Shown here: piece after piece, positions 25,707 through 32,495 of the stretch
How the letters are laid out: the number at the start of each line of letters is the position of its first letter
Numbering within the stretch: the stretch's first letter is position 1
NCBI GenBank assembly: GCA_017522065.1
Contig: JAFXAD010000033.1
Span: 19,983 to 83,982, forward strand
Length of the DNA stretch: 64,000 bases
Direction of reading: 5' to 3'
Source of the DNA: Bacteroidales bacterium
GTDB lineage: Bacteria; Bacteroidota; Bacteroidia; Bacteroidales; P3
The notes under the pieces: model-generated
Seen by the model: only the letters and a program-made list of their open reading frames with translations
Databases searched by the model: none
Told to the model about the DNA's origin: nothing
Made by a program: the position numbers and the translations under genes

Positions 25707-26099
25707 TTAATTCCTCATGCCGGCATTGCGCACATGATGCACCAGTGCCACAGTCATATAGACCGTATACACCACATACAGCACCAGAAAGCCGACGGCA
25801 AACCGTTTCCCCCCCGCAGGGTTATACAACATGCCGCCAACCAGCACTACGATGTGTAGGAATAGTACCGCAACAGTCGTTGCCAAGAAGAATTGCACAA
25901 AAGCTTTAGGGTGTTTGTTCATGCTGCCAACCGTAAGCCAATACTGCACACCGTAAGCCACAGCGAAATACAGCGTAGCCACTGGCAGCATCCATACAGG
26001 TACCGGAGCGAAGAACTCCATTCCCGTCCATTTTGTCGCAAAAGCCAACAGCACCATTACTACTGTCAGCGCAATCAGACCAATCAAATAGCGTTTCAT
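25707..26099 (-). CDS. Four-helix membrane protein of unknown function
   Basis: A 130-residue, very hydrophobic protein with about four membrane helices (LIGLIALTVVMVLLAFA, WMLPVATLYFAVAYGVQYW, FVQFFLATTVAVLFLHIVVLV, FAVGFLVLYVVYTVYMTVAL). The start ATG overlaps the pyrI stop (ATGA), so it is translated with pyrBI. No family recognised. The open frame continues upstream into pyrI, but MKRYLIGL is the natural start. Its stop abuts the stop of the convergent lamin-tail gene with no gap. Confidence 0.78.
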   Translation of the reverse strand: MKRYLIGLIALTVVMVLLAFATKWTGMEFFAPVPVWMLPVATLYFAVAYGVQYWLTVGSMNKHPKAFVQFFLATTVAVLFLHIVVLVGGMLYNPAGGKRFAVGFLVLYVVYTVYMTVALVHHVRNAGMRN

Positions 26100-26563
26100 G
26101 CCAAATCCTGGAATTTCATTGTTTCCTTCGTCATGAACTTCTCGCAATAGTGGCAGCGCAGTTTCAGGTTCTCCTTGTCCACCACGTCGAATTTTGTGTC
26201 GATCTGCTCGAAGTTCGTTATGCACTTAGGATTCATACACTTGATAATATGATCAATATGATCCGGAATCTCTGCCTGTATCTTCTCCACAACGTTGTAG
26301 TTGCGGATAGTGATAATGCTGGCCAACGGAGCAACTAACGCAATCTTGTTGATCTCGTTCTTGTCGAAGAATTTGTTTTTGATTTTCACAATACCCTTGC
26401 GACCGAACTTCTTACTGTGCAAATAGTTGCCTATCAGCACCTCATCATTGTATTTTTCCAGTCCCAGAATGCGTATCACCTGATATACCACATCGGTAGG
26501 AATATGGTCAATAACCGTACCGTTTTCGATGGCCGAAACCACCAGTTCTTTCTTTGCTTCCAT
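26096..26563 (-). CDS. pyrI: Aspartate carbamoyltransferase regulatory subunit PyrI
   Basis: A 155-residue regulatory chain of aspartate carbamoyltransferase. The nucleotide-effector domain begins KKELVVSAIENGTVIDHIPT. The C-terminal zinc domain shows CMNPKC and CHYC, the four-cysteine site that docks PyrI onto the catalytic trimer. It lies 41 bp after pyrB. The ATG at 26563 is preferred; an in-frame TTG nine codons upstream is less likely. Confidence 0.95.
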   Translation of the reverse strand: MEAKKELVVSAIENGTVIDHIPTDVVYQVIRILGLEKYNDEVLIGNYLHSKKFGRKGIVKIKNKFFDKNEINKIALVAPLASIITIRNYNVVEKIQAEIPDHIDHIIKCMNPKCITNFEQIDTKFDVVDKENLKLRCHYCEKFMTKETMKFQDLA

Positions 26564-26604
26564 CTTGTCTTTTAATTTAGTGATGATCAAATTTTATCTG
26601 CCTT

Positions 26605-27522
26605 CTATCGCACTCCCAGTATTGCTGCCATCAGCGCTTGTCTCACGTACACTCCGTTCTGTGCCTGCTGGAAGTAGTATGCATACGGTGTCGAATCCAC
26701 ATCGACCGTAATCTCGTTCACCCTCGGCAGCGGATGCAGAACCTTCATGTTCTTTTTGCATCCCTCAAGCATCTTGGCAGTGAGGATGCAGCTGTCCTTC
26801 ACACGCTCATACTCAAGCGGATCCGGGAAACGCTCGCGCTGGACGCGTGTCATGTATATGATGTCGGCCGTTGGCACAATATCCTTAATGTCTGTATACT
26901 GATAGTATTTCAAACCTGCGTTCTTGATCGATGCCTTAACCGACGAGGGCAACTTCAGCTCCTGTGGCGACACCAGATGGAAAGTGGCATTGAAGTTGCA
27001 CATGGCCTGAACCAGCGAGTGGACCGTACGGCCGTATTTCAAGTCACCAACCATTGCAATCTGCAGATTTTCAAGCGTACCCTGCGTTTTGCGAATGCTG
27101 TACAGGTCCAGCATGCACTGCGTCGGATGCTGGTTTGCACCGTCGCCTGCGTTTATTACCGGCACCGAACTCACCTCGCTGGCGTAGCGGCTGCTTCCCT
27201 CCTTCGGGTTGCGCATAACAATCAGGTCGGCATAGCTTGACACCATGACGATTGTATCGTGAAGAGACTCGCCCTTCTGCACACTTGTGCCGCCCGGATC
27301 GCTAAAGCCTATAATTCTTGCGCCCAACTGGTTGGCTGCGCTCTCGAAACTCAGACGCGTACGCGTCGACGGCTCGAAGAAGAGTGTCGCAACCACCTTG
27401 TCGCTGAGGATAGGCTGTTTGGGATTCTTTTCAAATTCTTCAGCGATATCGAGTACCTGCAGATACTCGTCGCGGTTGAAATCGGTGATGGAAATCAGGT
27501 TCCTGCCTTTTAAATTACCCAT
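26605..27522 (-). CDS. pyrB: Aspartate carbamoyltransferase catalytic subunit PyrB
   Basis: A 305-residue enzyme joining carbamoyl phosphate and aspartate, the first committed step of pyrimidine synthesis. Signatures are FFEPSTRTRLSFESA (carbamoyl-phosphate loop), VQKGESLHDT, NAGDGANQHPTQCMLD, VGDLKYGRTVHS, and KVLHPLPRVNEI. Length matches the E. coli-type catalytic chain. It heads a pyrB-pyrI-membrane protein unit. The leader has a good promoter, a short ORF and an internal terminator, suggesting attenuation control. Confidence 0.96.
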   Translation of the reverse strand: MGNLKGRNLISITDFNRDEYLQVLDIAEEFEKNPKQPILSDKVVATLFFEPSTRTRLSFESAANQLGARIIGFSDPGGTSVQKGESLHDTIVMVSSYADLIVMRNPKEGSSRYASEVSSVPVINAGDGANQHPTQCMLDLYSIRKTQGTLENLQIAMVGDLKYGRTVHSLVQAMCNFNATFHLVSPQELKLPSSVKASIKNAGLKYYQYTDIKDIVPTADIIYMTRVQRERFPDPLEYERVKDSCILTAKMLEGCKKNMKVLHPLPRVNEITVDVDSTPYAYYFQQAQNGVYVRQALMAAILGVR

Positions 27523-27585
27523 GGTTCTATATATTTATTGATGATTTATTATTCCTTAATTACGATTGTTTCGTATGGTCGCATT

Positions 27586-27717
27586 TCATACCCCACACCT
27601 AAAAAAAAGCGGCCCTTCATTGCCGCCACAAAAGAAAATATCCTCTTTGCACACACCATATACCGATGTCGTGCTTCTGAAATTCAGCACCTTATTATAT
27701 TCAGTTCCACATCTCAT
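27586..27717 (-). promoter_or_regulatory. Candidate leader peptide ORF of pyrBI (43 codons)
   Basis: On the minus strand an ATG at 27717, 8 nt after the -7 box, opens a 43-codon frame that begins MRCGTEYNKVLNF and ends PLFFRCGV at 27586. The frame runs through the terminator hairpin and its T tract and stops 63 nt before pyrB. A pyrimidine-rich stretch (TATTTTCTTTTGT) precedes the hairpin. This layout is like the E. coli pyrBI leader. The ATG would be almost at the mRNA 5' end, so translation is unproven. Confidence 0.4.
27601..27627 (-). terminator. Intrinsic terminator/attenuator in the pyrB leader
   Basis: On the minus strand GCGGC pairs with GCCGC across an 8-nt loop, extended by two G-U pairs, and is followed by eight T. 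It lies between the pyrB promoter and the pyrB ATG, so it should act as an attenuator; it can also end transcripts of the SprT-like gene. Confidence 0.7.
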
Positions 27718-27724
27718 ACAAAAA

Positions 27725-27756
27725 CAAAATTAGAAAAAATAATTTGATACTCCAAA
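27725..27756 (-). promoter_or_regulatory. pyrB promoter (TTTG-N20-TAATTTTG)
   Basis: Reading the minus strand: TTTG at 27756-27753, a 20-bp spacer, and TAATTTTG at 27732-27725. Both boxes and spacing fit the Bacteroidetes consensus. It starts just 10 bp after the stop of the SprT-like gene. Confidence 0.75.
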
Positions 27757-27765
27757 AAAAATTAT

Positions 27766-28398
27766 TCATATTTCCTCCACTTCGGCATTGCCGCTTACGA
27801 GGTAAGGCAACCCCGTGCTGACTTCTACACATTTGTATCGGGTCCGGCGCTTCTCTACGCTTCGGAAAATCGCCGTAGGACGATTCACCAAACGGAATGT
27901 CGAGCCTATAGGCAAGTCGCCAAGAATCGTCGTCTCCTTCCCGCCTCCACCATCCAGTTCTTTAAGCATCCTCTCAATACGCTGGCCCATAGCTCTGTTG
28001 AGGGGAATATGCGAAATGTATCGTGCCATAAGTTCCCTGACCTCGACCGGAAAATGCCCGCCTTCCAAGTACTCGGCAAGCAAATTCGCATACTGCATCT
28101 GCCACTCGTGACCATGGGGCTGGACGCGACGCCCGTACTTCTCAAAGGTCTCCAGGTGAGCCATCTCGTGCAATAGCACCATCAGGAACATGTGCGGCGT
28201 AAGGTCGCCATTGACGCTGATCTCATGATAGGGATGACCCACCGAGGGCATGCGATAGTCGCCCAGCTTGCTGCTACGCGACGCACTGATGCGGAACCTC
28301 ACTCCCCGACGGCTTATGTAGGCATAGACGGCACCTACTGCCGACAATGGCATGTAGCGCGATAGTATGGCTCTGTATTCCTCCTCTTTGGTTGACAT
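27766..28398 (-). CDS. SprT-like zinc metalloprotease-domain protein
   Basis: A 210-residue protein with the zinc motif HEMAH (in VLLHEMAHLETFEKYG) and a downstream histidine pair in QPHGHEWQMQ, as in SprT/Spartan proteins. The C-terminal ~70 residues (IGSTFRLVNRPTAIFRSVEK, RTRYKCVEV) form a small beta-rich module. In eukaryotes this fold cleaves DNA-protein crosslinks; the bacterial role is not settled. ATG 28398 is chosen (MSTKEEEYRAILSRYM); the frame extends upstream into the lipoprotein gene. It follows the small lipoprotein gene by 17 bp. Confidence 0.8.
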   Translation of the reverse strand: MSTKEEEYRAILSRYMPLSAVGAVYAYISRRGVRFRISASRSSKLGDYRMPSVGHPYHEISVNGDLTPHMFLMVLLHEMAHLETFEKYGRRVQPHGHEWQMQYANLLAEYLEGGHFPVEVRELMARYISHIPLNRAMGQRIERMLKELDGGGGKETTILGDLPIGSTFRLVNRPTAIFRSVEKRRTRYKCVEVSTGLPYLVSGNAEVEEI

Positions 28399-28415
28399 CT
28401 CTTCTGCAAGTATTA

Positions 28416-28598
28416 TCAATCGAACATCACTGCATCTTCCCCTGCATGCTCGATGGCTACATTCCTCTCGGCAAAGGTCGGACAGTTGCACTTGCGGCTT
28501 TTCCTATGCTTGGACATGTGTATCCCCCGATGGCTGCACCCGCTCAACAACAGCATCAAGACCATTATCATCAACGTTTTTTTCAAAATAGTCTTCAT
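28416..28598 (-). CDS. Small lipoprotein (60 aa)
   Basis: A 60-residue protein with a basic N-terminus, a hydrophobic stretch and a lipobox (LMLLLSGC), then a basic, cysteine-containing segment (HRKSRKCNCPTF). Small lipoproteins with a CxCP-type motif recur in Bacteroidales, but I know no function. It precedes the SprT-like gene and is probably co-transcribed. The lipobox and codon use make it credible in spite of its size. Confidence 0.75.
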   Translation of the reverse strand: MKTILKKTLMIMVLMLLLSGCSHRGIHMSKHRKSRKCNCPTFAERNVAIEHAGEDAVMFD

Positions 28599-28673
28599 GG
28601 TATATACAATTTATTTCTCGTTTCTTCGTTTGTTTACAGATTATTCATATTTACACTCATTAACAAATCTCAA

Positions 28674-28886
28674 ATGCTCATCCTTTCACTCTCGATACTA
28701 ACTATCCTGCTGCTCCTCTTCCGCATCCTCCGCGGCGAAAGCATCATGGACATTCACCGCGAAATCAAAGAGCTCAAGGCACAAGATGTGCCTCACTATT
28801 TCTGGAAATCAGTCAAAATCGTTTTCTCTTTCAAAGGCCCGTTCTATAAACGAAAGCAAAAAAAGGAGCAAGAAAAGGAAGAATAG
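28674..28886 (+). CDS. Small membrane protein (70 aa)
   Basis: A 70-residue product with one N-terminal membrane helix (MLILSLSILTILLLLFRIL), a charged middle (MDIHREIKELKAQDVPHYFW) and a lysine-rich tail. Codon use follows the C-ending pattern of the window from this ATG onward but not before it, which supports the start. It is isolated on the plus strand between two minus-strand units. Family unknown. Confidence 0.5.
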   Translation: MLILSLSILTILLLLFRILRGESIMDIHREIKELKAQDVPHYFWKSVKIVFSFKGPFYKRKQKKEQEKEE

Positions 28887-28896
28887 AACTTCCCCC

Positions 28897-30201
28897 TCAA
28901 CGCTCGCAACTCACAACGCTCTCTTCATATCTCCTCACAAGCAGCAGATACCACACAAGCAGCGATGCCGACACAACGGCACCACTCAGGGCAAAACAAA
29001 GTATGCCTATACGGAAACTGCCGGCAACTATTCCTGCCACCATCGATGCTATGCGCATCACAAACAAAACTATATAGAATACAAACTCGCTGCGCTGACG
29101 CGAAAACACATTGCTCAGAAAACCTAACGACGATGTGCCCAGCATGATGTACACCCACGGCAACAGGCAACGCAGATAGTATCCGCACGACGACCAGCGC
29201 GCGCCAAACAAAAACCCGAATATACTGTCGCCATAAAAAAACACCACTGCAAACACTGGCAACAACGGCAACATCAGATGCATCAGAAACCGACGCAAAT
29301 CACGCATGACAGACTGACCGCTGCGTACGCGCTCGGCTACACGCACATAGAGCAACTTGTCGAACACATTGTTCAGTATGTTGACTGGGCGGAAAGTGAA
29401 TGTCAACGCCAAACCTAAAAGTCCTACTTCTCCTTTGTCGAACAGCAATGCCAGCCAGATGAACGGCAGATTGTACGATAGACTGTTGACAAGATCCTTG
29501 GGCGTTGTGTATAACGCAAAATTCCGGTAACGGACGGCCACGGCACGACGCTCCGCACGACCCGCGCTTCGCGGCAACTCCATCTTGCGCAACCGCATCA
29601 GGAGGTTCACGTTCGATGCCGCTTTGCCCAATACGGTACCCAACGGCAGACCGATACTGTGCCATACCGTTGAGGCCAACCGCGGCAATCCGAAAAGGAT
29701 CTTCAGCACAACGCCACCAGTCGAACCAACCGCCTCGCTAACAGCTATCTGTCCAAATCCGCGAAATCGGTTCAGCAACGCAGTGTATACGCGCGACGTA
29801 CCACACAGATAGACCATCGGTGGTATGAGCATCAGCACTCCAGCCTGCATCGTTCCGTCCATGCCTATGCTTTGCGGACCGACGACGATAATCACTATCG
29901 CTATCAATACAAGCACGAGGCTGAACACTACGTTCATCCGCAATGCCAATCTTCCTACGGCAACAGCCTCGCCATCTGTTGGAGCAATGACACAGGCCTG
30001 CTCATAGCGGCATGTGCTGAGCACTATGAGCACCTCTATATAAGAATAGAATATGTTGTACAGACCTATATCCTGGCTGCTGTACAACCTGACTATCAAA
30101 AAATAAGCAGCAAAAGCTATACCTTGTGCCCACAGGTTGCCGCCCAGCAGCGTTGCTCCGTCGCGAAAAAAGCGGGTCTCTATGATCTTGCGCAGCTTCA
30201 T
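28897..30201 (-). CDS. Polysaccharide flippase-like membrane protein (MATE/PST fold)
   Basis: A 434-residue multi-span protein of the Wzx/PST oligosaccharide flippase type. It opens MKLRKIIETRFFRDGATLLGG, then GNLWAQGIAFAAYFLIVRLY and a series of about 12 hydrophobic helices, with the conserved early pattern LYSSQDIGLYNIFYS and a basic cytoplasmic loop (AGRAERRAVAVRYRNFALY). It would move lipid-linked sugars across the inner membrane. The ATG at 30201 overlaps the stop of the upstream vWA-like gene (ATGA). No glycosyltransferases are adjacent, so the substrate is unknown. Confidence 0.85.
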   Translation of the reverse strand: MKLRKIIETRFFRDGATLLGGNLWAQGIAFAAYFLIVRLYSSQDIGLYNIFYSYIEVLIVLSTCRYEQACVIAPTDGEAVAVGRLALRMNVVFSLVLVLIAIVIIVVGPQSIGMDGTMQAGVLMLIPPMVYLCGTSRVYTALLNRFRGFGQIAVSEAVGSTGGVVLKILFGLPRLASTVWHSIGLPLGTVLGKAASNVNLLMRLRKMELPRSAGRAERRAVAVRYRNFALYTTPKDLVNSLSYNLPFIWLALLFDKGEVGLLGLALTFTFRPVNILNNVFDKLLYVRVAERVRSGQSVMRDLRRFLMHLMLPLLPVFAVVFFYGDSIFGFLFGARWSSCGYYLRCLLPWVYIMLGTSSLGFLSNVFSRQRSEFVFYIVLFVMRIASMVAGIVAGSFRIGILCFALSGAVVSASLLVWYLLLVRRYEESVVSCER

Positions 30202-32294
30202 ACCTCTCCGTTGTATTTGCGCACCACCCACTCCGCACTCAGCAAAACTATTATCAGCACAAACAGCAAGGGAACATTGAGCAAGTCGGTGTAGCGGGTG
30301 TCGCGGTAGATGATGGTATGGAGGTCGTCGCGGTTGTGCAGCATGTCGGAAAGCCGTCCGACATCGTGGGCCTCTACCATCTCGCCTCCTGTGGTGCCGG
30401 CAATGGTGCGCATCACGGCATGGTCGGCCACCGTGTTGACTGCCTCGAGGTCCAGCCGCTCCACAACGAAACTCCCTGTTGCCGTATATTTCTCGGCACC
30501 AAGACGCGCCGTGGCCTCATAACTGTACACCCCGGCAGGCTGGGGCCCTATATTGAGCGTATAGCCCGACACATTGCGTCCGAACAGGTAGTCTTTCTCC
30601 CCGCGGATGCTGTCGCCTCGCAACGTGAACTTCACGTCGACATTGTTCACGGACTCGAAATTGTCGTTGTACAGCTGTGCTTCGATGATGACGGACTGGT
30701 CCGGACTGTATCGACGCTGGCTTTGAACCATCAGATGGCGGTCGCCCGGCTGGAGAGCTATGAATGTCATGACCTTGCTGACCATACGGTCAAAATGGCT
30801 GTGGCTACCGCTACGCTGATAGTCGGCCATTCGCCAGCGCCACAAACCTTCGCCGGCAATGAAAGCATTACGGCGATTGCCCGACTGGGTCATCGCCACC
30901 AGTGGCTGGCGGGAGTTGACGTTGCCTATACGGGCCGTGAAGAGGCTCTGACTGTTGCCTGTCATTCGATACTCGCCAAACGGCGTCGTTAGTGGCGGGA
31001 ATGATTCAAAGGCCTCTATATCATCATTATCGGTACTAAAGTATGTAAAATTGCGGTCTGCAAGGGCAGTAGCCTCGTTCTGACGGTCTATGCGGCTTAT
31101 AATCTCCAATCCCGTACGCAACACATTGAACCGCGCTATGTCGCTCTGACTGCCCAACACAAACAGCACGGGGACTCCGCTGCTGAGCAGCTTGGCTATG
31201 TCTATATCGGCTTCTCGCACTTTGCAGGGCAACTGGTGAAGCACCAGCAGGCTATAGTCCGTAGCCTTTCCCTTGAAGTCGCGCGCCAAGAAGACGTCGG
31301 CCTCGCAGTCTATGTTGCTTTCGACAGCGGCACGGATGGCTGCAACGTCGGGGTGGGGAACGGCATGGATGATGGCCACCTTGCGGCGACTGTCAATCAC
31401 CTCGACCGTGACGGTGCGGCGGTTGTTGACCACCGACCGTTCGCCATCAACGGCCACAAGCTCCACCGTATATGTGTGTATACCCTCGCGCTCGGCTTCG
31501 AGCACGGCGGTCTCGCTGGCGGAATAATCCTGACCATCGTACTTTATGTCTTTGCTGAATACACGTCGCCCGTCGCACTTCACAACGAGTGTGCTGCCAC
31601 GGCCGCCAAGCTTCGATGCCGTCATCGTGACGTCCATCGGGAAACTGTTGCCCTTGTGTACTACTCGGTTGCAACGCACATCGACAATGGCAGCATCGGG
31701 ATAGACCGTAGTGTCGCCCATTGCCACGGTGTAGATTGGTATCGAGGCTTTTGCCGCTGAACTCACAGGACTGCTCCCATGGTTAAATATACCATCGCCG
31801 GTCAAAATCAGTACCCCTATGTTGCGATGATAGTACCTCTGCGCTATCTCGTCGATGGCTCCGGACATGTCGGTATAGTCGTCCATATATAGCGTGCTGT
31901 CGTCGTCAGCGGCGTTCAATTCTGACCCATAACGGTAGCGGTGCACTTCGTAGTCGCCACCAAGGTCAGCAGCCAATGCGCTCAGTTCCTCGCGGAATGG
32001 ACCACGATAGTAGGTCGAATCGCCACATAGCACAACCGAGCGGCTGTCGTCCTCGAGGGTTATGATTATCGGTTTCTCACGCAACGCGCTCTCGCGACGC
32101 ACCAGCGGACCAAGCAGCAACATGGCTATCATCGTTACCGACACGGTGCGCAGCACCGACAACAAAATACGAAGCTTTGTCGACATACCCTCGCCTATGC
32201 GACGACCGACACGGTACATAAACCAAGCGTATGCCACACCCAGCAGCAGGCACAGCACAGCAAAATACCAAGGATAGTCGATTATGAGTCTCAC
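30198..32294 (-). CDS. Large membrane-anchored vWA-like protein
   Basis: A 698-residue protein with two N-terminal membrane helices (YFAVLCLLLGVAYAWFMY; LRTVSVTMIAMLLLGPLV) and one near the C-terminus (LLFVLIIVLLSAEWVVRKY). Between them is a vWA-like domain starting IIITLEDDSRSV (a DxSxS MIDAS motif) with GVLILTGDGIFNHG, then Ig-like segments and a glutamine-amidotransferase-like region (SLLVLHQLPCKV, GVPVLFVLGSQSD). The layout matches large Bacteroidetes BatA-like/DUF vWA membrane proteins. Start is GTG at 32294. It is coupled to the flippase gene by an ATGA overlap. Confidence 0.78.
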   Translation of the reverse strand: MRLIIDYPWYFAVLCLLLGVAYAWFMYRVGRRIGEGMSTKLRILLSVLRTVSVTMIAMLLLGPLVRRESALREKPIIITLEDDSRSVVLCGDSTYYRGPFREELSALAADLGGDYEVHRYRYGSELNAADDDSTLYMDDYTDMSGAIDEIAQRYYHRNIGVLILTGDGIFNHGSSPVSSAAKASIPIYTVAMGDTTVYPDAAIVDVRCNRVVHKGNSFPMDVTMTASKLGGRGSTLVVKCDGRRVFSKDIKYDGQDYSASETAVLEAEREGIHTYTVELVAVDGERSVVNNRRTVTVEVIDSRRKVAIIHAVPHPDVAAIRAAVESNIDCEADVFLARDFKGKATDYSLLVLHQLPCKVREADIDIAKLLSSGVPVLFVLGSQSDIARFNVLRTGLEIISRIDRQNEATALADRNFTYFSTDNDDIEAFESFPPLTTPFGEYRMTGNSQSLFTARIGNVNSRQPLVAMTQSGNRRNAFIAGEGLWRWRMADYQRSGSHSHFDRMVSKVMTFIALQPGDRHLMVQSQRRYSPDQSVIIEAQLYNDNFESVNNVDVKFTLRGDSIRGEKDYLFGRNVSGYTLNIGPQPAGVYSYEATARLGAEKYTATGSFVVERLDLEAVNTVADHAVMRTIAGTTGGEMVEAHDVGRLSDMLHNRDDLHTIIYRDTRYTDLLNVPLLFVLIIVLLSAEWVVRKYNGEV

Positions 32295-32376
32295 AATTTC
32301 TACTAACTACTTTTTCGCTCTTTTAGTATAGACTCATGCAAAAAAACATTATCGCGTCGGTTTTCTATTTTTTTCG

Positions 32377-32384
32377 TACCTTTG
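32377..32384 (+). promoter_or_regulatory. -7 promoter box for the S46 peptidase gene (TACCTTTG)
   Basis: TACCTTTG fits TAnnTTTG and lies 111 bp before the ATG at 32496, leaving a leader of about 100 nt. The -33 region has only a T-rich tract. Confidence 0.5.
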
Positions 32385-32495
32385 CATTTTCGTTTGTAAC
32401 GGTTGAACGACAACACAAAACGATATAATCACTTATCTGCACTACTTTTATAGAATATATCTTTATATAAATATAACAACAAAAAACCTCAAACC

